Positions 55,307 to 64,000 of a DNA stretch of 64,000 bases are shown here, piece after piece; positions within the stretch are counted from its first letter, which is position 1; each line of letters begins with the position of its first letter. Source of the DNA: Chrysopilus asiliformis (taxonomy: Eukaryota > Arthropoda > Insecta > Diptera > Rhagionidae); contig OZ035960.1 in the NCBI GenBank assembly GCA_964034945.1, positions 50,843,706 to 50,907,705 of the forward strand. Reading direction: 5' to 3'. The notes beneath the pieces were generated by a model that was not told where the DNA came from, did no database searches, and saw only the letters and a list, made by a program, of their open reading frames with translations. The translations under genes and the position numbers were made by a program.

Positions 55307-58059
55307 AGTGTATGCAATCACCAGCTAGAATAGTAAGTTTCCGTTTTTCGACACTAAATTTTTTCAGTTTTAGGATAATTAATAGCATTAATGTGATGGA
55401 AATAGTATTCACTATCCATACAGCTATGAAAACAAAGACAGAAGCTAAGCACTGAGGGATATTTTTTATTTGCCAATAACTCAGAAACCAAATCAGATCA
55501 TGATCCCGATAAAACCTGAGTCACGAATTTTTATAAACATTGATCTGAATCTCTGATCAGATCATTAAAAAACAGCTATTATATATTTAAAATTTAAAAA
55601 ACAACAGAAATTTTATCAAAAAAAATTATGAAAGCATAATCTTTAAAATGAATCTGTAAAAACTGATTTCAATTAATTCCAACTTGAACCAAAAATTTAA
55701 ATTCGAAGAAAATACCTATAATACATATATGGCTACCGTTAAGCAAAACCATTCCATTCATTATAAATTTTACAACATTTTAGTGCATTAGTTCAATAAC
55801 AGAACTTCAGCACTGAATTGGACGGGAGAAATTTTACACCTGATTTAGACATTCACACCTTGGTGTGACCTTCGTCCGATGACCGGAAAACCTGAAACCT
55901 ACACGAAATTCTTACCGTTCAATTCAAATGCGCCACAAAATTTTATAATGTGGCATGTGATAAGAGGCCAAGGGGCATATTCTTATTTTTTTAGTGTTTT
56001 ATTATAGTTGAACATTCTAGAATTATCAAGACGTGATGATGAAATTGGTGTTAAAAAAGTGAAGAGGAACATCTGCTACAACCTTATAAGAGCTGTTGTC
56101 TATGGCAGGTCAGCAGCGACGATGTCCATTGCCCAGATAGATCAATAGTAATAAGAAATTGGTCTTTTCCACCAATGAGATCCGAATAGCTCCAATTGGG
56201 TGAGATTTTTAATAGGAATTTGGAGAAAACTGACGGAAAAATCAAATCAAAAGACATACGGGAGGAGGAAACGATAAAAAAAACAAGGTGTAGTTGTTGA
56301 TAAACCGGCAATGGCAATCGGAATAAATCATCTAATTAGCACTAACTATCATTTTCATTCTTGGACGTGATCGTTCACTAAATGCTCAGATAAGATCACC
56401 TCCAGGCTAGCATTTAATCCGACAAGCGAATGGAATAGGGTGGACGGACTGCGGGACGGTGACGACCGACGGTCGACACGCAATGAAGGCAACAACATTT
56501 TAGGGCCCATACTATTTGTTCACGGTAGGTTTTAAATTATTCGATTGGATGCTGTTCAACGCGGCAATGATAAATTCGCCATTTAGCTGCGTCAACACGC
56601 ACATCTCTTAAGCCGCGCTTGGTAATTAGGCTCGGCGGGGAGACCTCCGACTATGTAAGATCCTATCCTAAAGGAGACTGAACATGAAACTCCCGTGTCT
56701 TACAAGAAGGTCGCCTGGGCGCTACGCTACGTGCCATGTTCGATTTTGTATTAAGATATCATTGGTATGCAGGCGACGTTTTCTTCGGGATTTTTAATAT
56801 GAATTTTCGCTAGTGCGTTGCGCTTACCTGGTATATTTCTCACCTGAAAGTCATCGCCATCGACGTTTCTTCATACTGCGTCTTAAGACGTTGCGCTTGA
56901 CAAATTGCCAATCGCGTCAAGGCCCGTGAAGCCGTTTTTTTAGACGCATGAAGGCACCGTCGAATGGGATTGGCAAAGCCGTCATTTGGAAAACAACTGG
57001 CTGATGATTTTTACGCGAAACTTCAGGTCTCCATGGCGGGCGATGTCACCGACTAAAAGTGATTATGAGTGATGGAAGAAAAACATAATTAAAATAAAAT
57101 AAGTGCCTTACCTACTTGGAAAAAGTTCATGTTTTTCGTGTAATTTTTCTCGCTTGCTTACGCTAAAATGCAACAAATATATTTGAACCATTCCGCGTGA
57201 TTGATTTGTGAAACAATTTCAAAGAATTTTCAGCTGTTCAAAGGAATGTCCTTCTTTAAAATGCATATTCGTTGTATGCAACGGAGAAAACACACGTTTC
57301 ACTGGAAACAATGTTAAATTTTGCATGGAGGATACGATATTTTATTCTCTTTAAATTGACAAAGTGAAAAAATTTCAATAACAATTGAAAGCGTTTATGT
57401 TACGAATCATTATTTTTTTTTGTGCAAAATGGAAATACAGTCAGTGGTGTAACTACTGGGAACAGTTGGAGCAAATTGGTGGAAGTGCATGGATTATAAG
57501 GCCGCCAAATTGGATAGGACGAAATAATTATGTGTAAAAACTTTGATTTTCGATCAATCGAATTATTAGAAAAAACCCCGCTCTTTTGGAAATTCTGTTG
57601 GAAGCAACCGTTTGGAAAAAAATACTGCGAAAAAAAATTTGCCATTTAAATTTTCCATGGGAGGGAAAAATTTCAGAAAATTTCATGGAAAAAGATTTTC
57701 CCAAGCAGTTTTTTTTTTGCGGAATTGCTTTCTGTTAGATCTCAAATTATTTTCTGTTAGATCTCTATATTGTTTTTTTAGATCTCTATATGTCATCCGC
57801 AGATTCAAAATTGGTATTGTTAACGGTTAAGCTGGTATGCGACGAAAACTAACTATAATTTATGTGGAATTCCAGTCATTTTGTACCATGTACCAATGGG
57901 AGAGGGTTTAAAAAACGAATTTTTGATGATTTTAAACATTTAGGTTGAAATGTGTCTTTTTAAACCAAGTTTAAAATTTATTCAGATAAAAAATTTCGAC
58001 TTTGGGTTTACTTTTTCAATCATTACTGAGGTATTTATTGAGTTATTGATAAAGCAAGT
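55307..58059. other. Unassigned DNA, GC-richer in 56380-57060
   Basis: No gene recognised. 56380-57060 has a higher GC content and contains phrases such as GGGAGACCTCCGACTATG, but no frame matches a family. A short tandem repeat of TTCTGTTAGATCTC and AGATCTCTATAT lies at about 57727-57795. A pocket of older or unique DNA. Confidence 0.45.
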
Positions 58060-58200
58060 TTACCACCCCAACATTCGGGATCACAGTAGCTCAGTGGGTA
58101 AACGTTCAGCATATAAAGTCGGAGGACGCGGATTCGAATCTCGTCAGGTTGCAGCACGATGTCCCGCCCATTTAAAAACCTGCTTTAAAAAAATGTATGA
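58060..58200 (+). repeat. tRNA-derived SINE-like head
   Basis: TAGCTCAGTGGGTAAACG (58087-58104) is an A box, and GGATTCGAATCTCG (58130-58143) a canonical B box at tRNA spacing. A 7-base loop ATATAAA sits where the anticodon loop belongs, with a degraded stem. The acceptor arms do not pair, so this is not a working tRNA. The translated phrase SSSVGKRSAYKVGGRGFESR is the well-known artefact of reading tRNA-like DNA. Most likely a SINE head or tRNA pseudogene. Confidence 0.7.
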
Positions 58201-58674
58201 CGGAAGAAATTACTTTACCACACGCCCTTATAAATGTGACAATTTCTGTTTAGTAAAAAAACCTTACAAATGTTGCAATTTTTCCTCCAACAGGACCTCC
58301 CTTTTTTGGTCAAAAAATTCAACTTTTTTGGCTACAAATTCATCCAGAAAGATGAAACTACTTGGCTGAAAAAGGCTTTTTGATACTGTTCACAACTTTT
58401 AAACTTTTTTTTTGTTTTTTTAAAAGTCAATTTAGTTAAGATAAACATGAAAACTTGAAAAGTTTAAAAATTCGACCAAAATTTTCCACCCTGTAGCCAC
58501 TGTACTATGGACATGTGGTCTGACAGACCCCTGCATGTTTCCGTTTTTCGCATAACAGCCCTCCTTCGCCTCTCCCGTTTTGTCACGCATAGCGGCTTTT
58601 TTATATTTGTTCTTTCTTTTTCATATTTTAGAATTTAGGTAAAAAGATAACAAAATCTATAATTGCCAATCTGG
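58201..58674. other. Unassigned; possible SINE body and spacer
   Basis: CCCTTATAAATGTGACAATTT and CCTTACAAATGTTGCAATTT at about 58225 and 58262 are imperfect tandem copies, perhaps part of the SINE body. No gene. Confidence 0.4.
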
Positions 58675-59216
58675 CAATCATTGGAGACCCGCATGGTGAT
58701 ATTCGTATCAAAATTCGAACAGTTGTACCAAAATTCCACTTTGAAGTCAAACTTGCCAATAACAATTTTTAAAATTTATTCCAATCGGATTTTGATGTAT
58801 GGGAGTTTTATGTAGAATCATATCCTAAATAACTTTTGTTCTTGGACTTTTTTGATAAGATGCACCGTTTTTGAGATATTCACAAAAACCGTTTTCGTTC
58901 GTATGGGGGGTACCCCCCCTAATGTTCCATTTTTGCCCATTAACGAACTTAGCCTCGCATTTTACGAAAAACGGATCTGCGCAAAATTTCAAGTCTCTAG
59001 CTCAATCCGTGCGCCCGCAATCCGCGCCACAGACAGACAGACGGACAGACGGACGGACGGACAGACGGACGGACGGACGGACGGACATGGAAAATTCAAT
59101 TTTTTTTATCATTCTAAACACACTGGTGTAATTCATTTTTGTATGTGATGACGGGATCTTGGCGTTACAAACGGTAAGGCAAAGTTAATATACCCTTTGG
59201 TTTCACCATACGGGTA
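58675..59216 (-). repeat. (GTCY)n-bearing repeat family A copy 3, minus strand
   Basis: It is the reverse of copies 3768-4320 and 38428-39040: GGGGGGTACCCCCC at about 58905, AGCTCAATCCGTGCGC, a GACAGACGGACGGACGGAC array at 59030-59085, GGGATCTTGGCGTTAC, and CACCATACGGGTA as end. The 98- and 86-codon frames over it are shadows of the array. Confidence 0.85.
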
Positions 59217-59327
59217 TAAAAAAACTAAATTTTAGATTTTTGTTTGGTTTGAAGAAAATATGTTCCTTTGAAGTACCTCGTGCCAAATAAGTCTGAAAGT
59301 TACTTAGTATTGTTTTTTTTCTATAAG

Positions 59328-60083
59328 TATTGGCTATGGGCATAAGTTCTTACTGTTTTTTTTTTGTGAAAAATCTTTTTTGGATTTCATTCAAAGTATG
59401 TTCCGTTGGAAGCTATAACCTTAGCCCATCTTTCAGGCTAAATACGGATTCCTTGAGTGAAGAAAGTCTGCTCTTTCGCGCTGATCCAGGCATGTACCCA
59501 ATTCTTCACCTCTTTATATACCTATATGGAACCGCATTCTAGTAAGACCTGGCTGCATCGATCTAAACAAATGGTAATCAGAAGAAGCAATGTCTGCTGA
59601 GTATGGCGGGTGGGGTAGGACTTCCCAGTTGATTCCTTCTAGGTATGTTTTGTCTGACCTAGCAATGTGTGGCCATGCGTTGTCGTGGAGTAGAATCAAC
59701 TTGTCATGTCTATCAGGCCATTCCGGACGTTTTTCGCCAATAGCTCACTTCAAACGTATCAATTAACGTCGATAGACTTCGCCACCGATGGTTTCTGACG
59801 GTTTCAAGAGATCATAGTACACAACTCCCACAAATCCCACACACATACATAGTACACAAATCACCTATTTGAAAGCAATGCATCCAAAATCTGCATGTGA
59901 ATTCTGGTAGAGCACAATTGCTATAGGCTTCCACAAGCAAACGATAAGATTCCACTTTTCTTTTCTTAAAAAAATTGCAAAAAAGTAAAACTTCCCGCAA
60001 ATGATTCCCTTACTCGGCACACAACTCGACATTTGCAGCAAAAAAAAATCAAAATCGCTAAGAACTTATTCCCATAGCCAATA
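59328..60083 (-). mobile_element. Second mariner element, internally deleted, both TIRs present
   Basis: TA|TTGGCTATGGGCATAAGTTC at 59328 and, on the other strand, TTGGCTATGGGAATAAGTTC from 60081 inward, flanked by TA. The element (59330-60081) is 752 bp, about half a full mariner. Its ends differ from those of the mariner at 16337, so it belongs to a different lineage. It carries a broken transposase on the minus strand. Confidence 0.92.
59391..60000 (-). pseudogene. mariner transposase, internally deleted with stops and frameshifts
   Basis: On the minus strand the N-terminal part REVLLFCNFFKKRKVESYRL, LVEAYSNCALPEFTCRFWMH aligns with the first helix-turn-helix region of mariner transposases. 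A gap replaces the segment with the first catalytic Asp. The frame then gives GEKRPEWPDRHDKLILLHDN (second Asp, in HDNAWPH), EVLPHPPYSADIASSDYHLF (third Asp) and, after a shift, VKNWVHAWISAKEQTFFTQG, an internal stop, and ERWAKVIASNGTYFE before the end near 59391. Two of three catalytic residues are visible but the protein is dead. Confidence 0.92.
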
Positions 60084-61489
60084 CATAAATAAAGAGAAGT
60101 CTGAATATGTTATGTTATTTTATTCACTAAACCGTACCGCCCTTGAAAAGTAGATTAAAAACTATAATTTCTTTTAAAAGTTGCAGGTCGATTTAAATAG
60201 CAGTCTATTCCGCAAGTCCAGGCCAGTGTAAGAATAAAATCATGACCATAGTTAAAGGTTAACGAAAACATATTATAGATGCATTCAGGAAAAACTTTTA
60301 CAACATTTTTGGCCCATTGCTAATTTTTTTCGAAGAAAACTTTGATATCAATAAAATTAATAATATAACGTTTAGAATTTGTCAAAAGTGCTTCATCAAA
60401 TGTGATCATTATAATGTTAGCCTTAAAAATCAGGCTCAGATAACTGTTAAGAATTTCTTCCGCTTTAGGCACCGGTTAAGAAACTACAGCAGCAATATAA
60501 AACCGTACCCAAAAACTGAATACCACGACAAGTTACCATTAACAGGCCGAGAATTTGTCTTACACAATATTTTGCTGGCACAAGCCAAACAAAAAAAAAC
60601 ACAAAATCGAACACCTTCCCAACTAACTGTTGGCCGAGGAAGTTAAAAGGCGAAAAAAATCTCGAAAAGACAAGACAAGAAATTATGAAGAACCCGAAGA
60701 AGGCTAAGGAGGCATCAAAGAGGTGAAAAAAAAAGATATTGGAGGTGACTCCAGCTAAACAAGAAACTTATCGCGAGGGCAATTAATTTCCCGACAATTA
60801 AGTGGTCAAGTGAGAACTTGCCCGATAAGAGTAATTTTTCATCGGGCAATATATTGAGTTGAGCGTTCAGTCGATCGCCCAGACCCGAAGTAAATTTCTA
60901 TGTTCGACAAGAGAAGTTGCTTAACATTAGAAGGTAAGACTGACGTCGCACATGTGGCGCGGCGAGATAAGGGCTTTCAGAGGTAACAGATTCAGACATA
61001 CCTAGGCATTAATGTGGACGTACGTAGATTTTATAACTGTGAGTTTGTCTATGATGACTTTTTGTTTATTATTGGGCAACTTTAATATCAGGACTACATG
61101 TTGACGATTAATTAACACTTCGGGTGAGCTGAGAGTCTTCGAGGAGGTTTCCAAATGTTAAAAATTGGTTAACCGCTAGACACGACTTTTTAGCAAGACT
61201 TTGTCCGTCTGGCCGTTAGGAGTTTATCGCGACAAACTGATTTAAGTGTGATATTTTGTCGTGAGGAAATTGTGCCATTTGTCAACTGATAATTTGCCTT
61301 TTGAAAATCGACAAAATATGTTTTCAAATGATGGTGTTTTCATCACGAAAATATGTGGAATGACATTTTTGAGATTTTTTTCGCATTAAACACATAAAAT
61401 TGGCAATTGTATGCAGGTTTAAAATTATTTTGGGAAATTCTTCCTAAAGGCGCGAATTTCCAGTAAGTTTTAAGCTGCTCATGTTTCCA
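60084..61489. other. Unassigned DNA with one 109-codon frame
   Basis: The frame at 60317-60646 is fairly rich in basic residues and has one CxxC pair (FRICQKCFIKCDHY), but I recognise no family. TGCCCGAT at 60830 pairs with ATCGGGCA at 60851, a small hairpin. The rest is unassigned. Confidence 0.4.
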
Positions 61490-62240
61490 AAAGATTTTGA
61501 TTTTTGCATGTTAATCTGTTCGTCCGAGAACACCATAACTCTCGAAAGAATTGAGCAAGAAACTTGAATTTACATAACTTTTCTACACACCAAAATCCAG
61601 TTGGACCACTCCTTTGGCCCTCCCCCAATACAAATTGAATACCTTTTTTTCTATAATATTGACTTTTTCTTATACAACCCTCAATATTCTTTTCTCAGTT
61701 TTGATGTCCGACGGCAAAAATTTCATAAACTGTGCTTAAATATAAGAAAAGCTACAATTGCCAGGTGCCAATCCTGAAATACTCTTTATGAGGGCAAACA
61801 AAATTTAAAAAAAAAACCATTTGAATGGGAGGGGAAGTAATAGTCCAATTGGATTTGGATGTATGGATGAGTTATGTAAAATGCTATTCTAAACACATTT
61901 CGCCGATGCAAGTTTTTCAATGCGACTTACCGTTTTCGAGAAAATTGCGAAAAACTGTTTCCCTTGAATGGAGAAGGAGGAAGGAATGGTCCATTTTTGC
62001 CCGTTCAAGAACTTGGCCTAACCATTTATGAGAAATGTAACTATACAAAATTTCAAGTCTCTAGCTCCATCCTTTCGAGAGTTATGATGTTCACGGACAG
62101 ACAAACAGACAGACGAGCAGACAGACGGACAGACATTCGGAAATCAAAATCTTTTGTCATCCCTAACAGCCTGGTGTAGTTCATTTTTGTGTCCGATGAT
62201 TGGCTCGATGCGTTACAAACGGTATAGTAAATCTAATATA
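61490..62240 (-). repeat. (GTCY)n-bearing repeat family B, minus strand
   Basis: A partial unit (GAACACCATAACTCTCGAAAG) lies at 61530, on the opposite orientation to the main copy. The main copy runs from about 61810: AGTCCAATTGGATTTGGATG, GGAATGGTCCATTTTTGCCC, AAAATTTCAAGTCTCTAGC, array GACAGACAAACAGACAGACG at 62096-62133, then CCTAACAGCCTGGTGTAG and GATGCGTTACAAACGG. The core is intact here, unlike the minus-strand copy ending at 22900. Confidence 0.75.
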
Positions 62241-62454
62241 CTTCGATATTATTCTCATACAGAGATTATTTTCAAAAAAAACAACTTTTTTTGTTCAATT
62301 TTTAATTTCTTTCAAATTTTATCATTAATCAGACATTTTGAAAAAAACATTATATACGGATTTTGATATATCTACAATGCAAAAACACGCAATTCGGCTG
62401 GACAAAAAACGAGTTTTAATAAAACGGGATAAAATTTTTTGACGTTTCGCACCT

Positions 62455-62780
62455 CTCACTAACTGAGCGTACTTTTATACCGCTCAGTAAAAAAGCTGAG
62501 CCGCTCAGAAAGAACGGTTGCATTCAGTAACTGAGCCAGTAAGCTGCTCAAAAAACTTCTGAGCAGCACCACTGAATGCGCCCATTGTCTTTTACGATTA
62601 CGTTATAGACAATGACAGTTTTTTTTATGTATTTTAGTTTATATTGTAACAATTATTTCAATGACAGCTCATATATAAATGAGCGGTGCATTCAGGACAC
62701 AAAATGCTGCTCAGCTGAGCATTTTTTTGACAGCTGAGCTTCGCTCCAGAGCCGCTCTGGTAGTTGGATGCGCCCATTAA
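62455..62780. repeat. GAGC-rich compound hairpin region
   Basis: GCATTCAGTAACTGAGCC...GCACCACTGAATGC (62520-62580) folds on itself, and GCTGCTCAGCTGAGC at about 62709 is a further palindrome. GAATGCGCCCATT (62574) and GGATGCGCCCATT (62767) are direct repeats that look like one end of a TIR element (AATGGGCGCATYCA on the other strand). Two related MITE copies side by side are likely. Confidence 0.55.
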
Positions 62781-63029
62781 TTACAATTTTGTAACAAAAG
62801 TCTAAAATATCTGATTTTCGCGGATTTTTTTGTTTGGTAGAATAGATTTTTGACATTTAAAACGTTACAAGACTCAAAAAAAAAACATTTGAAGATTTGA
62901 CATTTGATATTTGATATTTGCTTTCAATGCAAAGTCGATGTTATGAGCTGTGCTTCGGCATTAAAGAGTCTTTCCCTTAGCTCTGGCTGAAACTACAAAA
63001 AAATTCCATATCCGTTTAAAAAACTCCGG
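62781..63029 (-). repeat. Repeat block shared with 10742-10797
   Basis: At 62942-62998, GAGCTGTGCTTCGGCATTAA...AGCTCTGGCTGAAACTAC is the reverse complement of a block inside the hexanucleotide TIR element (10742-10797), about 55 bases with few differences. It marks a second, truncated member of that element family or a shared source. Confidence 0.7.
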
Positions 63030-63290
63030 TCACCCTATGTACATGTGATAAAGACTGATCACTGAATGTGCAAAAAATACTCTTTTTCGGTTGGGATTGC
63101 TATAAATTGCCTTTTTTCGCCTGCGGCGCATTTTTTCAACGATTTTTCACTAAAAGCGAATTTTAAAAGGTTTGTGTTTTTTGGTACTTTTACAATTTTT
63201 GTAGCGAGTATTTATGGAATGTAAAAGTGTACAAAATCATGTTCATTTTGGATTGGTCTCATCAGAAAATAAATATGGTCACCCTAAATA
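63030..63290 (+). repeat. Repeat with TTCGCCTGCGGCGCA motif and GGTCACCCTA ends
   Basis: CCGGTCACCCTATG at 63027 and TATGGTCACCCTAAAT at 63277 bracket a segment with TTTTTTCGCCTGCGGCGCATTT at 63113-63134 and GGTACTTTTACAATTT at 63182. The latter parallels 5103-5150. Best-preserved member of the TCGCCTGCGGCGC repeat family in the window. Confidence 0.6.
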
Positions 63291-64000
63291 TGGCATAATG
63301 AATTTCATCAATTTGTCGTCGATAAATTAAAATTTGTCACTACATAAGTTTTGTAAAAATTAATTCCTCTTGAGATAAACACATAAAATTCAGTTGGCTA
63401 CGTTGAGTAAATGTTAAAATAATGAAAATGACAAAAAATTCAGAAAATTTAATTTAAAAACAAAACCAGTTGTCCGAGGAGGTGACAATTTGAATAATCG
63501 CTGAGGATTGTTTGACTGTGCTTTTAATCGTTTCCAATCTGACTTTGACAAATTCCCGTAATAAATAAGACGGCAACGACGATTGGTTGACATTCCACTG
63601 GATTAACCACTTTTTTACAGGAATTTTCTAATAAAACCTCAAATATTTCTAAATTCGCTGGTATTTTTAAAGAGTTAAGTAATTAATTCATCACAAATGT
63701 TTTTTTTTTCTTATTTGAATTGTGTATTAATGTCACGAATTTTGGTATACCTACTACACTACCCCAAGACGATATATAATTTCATGGACATTCGTGATGC
63801 TGTTGCCATTTCATATCAACGCAATGATGACACTAATGACGTTGACAACCGGCAACGGAAAAAAAACATACATAAATAGCTGAGTGAGTAGCTAGCAACC
63901 AAAAAAAAAAAACAACAATGTTGATCATCATGTTGATGATGATGATGTAAATCGGCTTAATTGACGTTTGTGGAAGGTAATTATGAGCGTCGTTCATGTA
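63291..64000. other. Unassigned DNA
   Basis: No gene. A GATGATGATGATG-type trinucleotide run occurs at 63940-63957. A 60-codon frame at 63697 is unrecognised. Confidence 0.5.

Noticed and set aside
58081..58145. Functional tRNA gene
   Set aside because: A and B boxes are good, but the acceptor arms do not pair and the anticodon stem is degraded.
60317..60646. 109-codon frame with a CxxC pair as a zinc-finger gene
   Set aside because: Only one cysteine pair is visible, no matching second pair with correct spacing, and no recognised family.

Overview
The window looks like eukaryotic, probably arthropod (insect-like), intergenic or intronic DNA. It is AT-rich, has no operons or ribosome-binding sites, and its reading frames are mostly under 140 codons. 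It is packed with decayed transposable elements. A dipteran source is plausible, because many repeats pair a short conserved core with a (GTCY)n or (GRAC)n tetranucleotide array, as described for dipteran mini-me-type repeats. The species cannot be named from this sequence. I found no intact conserved host gene.

Coding relics are all transposon-derived, with one possible exception. They are: two internally deleted mariner elements with both ends and TA target sites preserved (16337-17202 and 59330-60081); an internally deleted pogo/Tigger-like element (39709-40683) and a shorter relic of the same kind (49602-49874); a 1.9 kb TA-flanked element carrying a frameshifted transposase-like C-terminus on the minus strand (28996-30871); and the last ~110 codons of a LINE-type ORF2 that has no start codon (53923-54258). 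The exception is a minus-strand candidate last exon at 32207-32477, with a splice acceptor, a signal-peptide-like segment, a stop and an AATAAA signal. It is unproven.

The rest is dominated by short non-autonomous inverted-repeat elements. Several have target-site duplications readable directly from the sequence: TTAA (4653-4918, 33433-33701, 8475-8918); 3 bp (5657-6162, 18108-18605, 44250-44743, 47913-48139, 48252-48832, 52859-53500); 4 bp (9207-9460); 7 bp (23865-24190); TA (27079-28012, 35355-36446). Some carry unusual internal architecture: hexanucleotide arrays, CAG-rich ends, six copies of an iterated 19-bp motif, or dense CAGTAAA motifs around a tRNA-like promoter.

Layout: 1-12 kb is repeats and MITEs; 12-15 kb is mostly unassigned AT-rich DNA with one weak promoter candidate; 15-19 kb holds a mariner and MITEs; 19-27 kb is mostly unassigned DNA with two nested elements; 27-34 kb holds larger DNA transposons, the candidate exon and repeats; 34-41 kb holds a 1.1 kb CACTG-ended element and the Tigger-like element; 41-47 kb is largely unassigned; 47-55 kb is the densest cluster of inverted-repeat elements; 55-58 kb is unassigned, somewhat more GC-rich sequence; 58-64 kb holds a tRNA-derived SINE-like relic, the second mariner and (GTCY)n repeats. 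The genes do not form a pathway. The biology here is transposon turnover, nesting and non-autonomous mobilisation.
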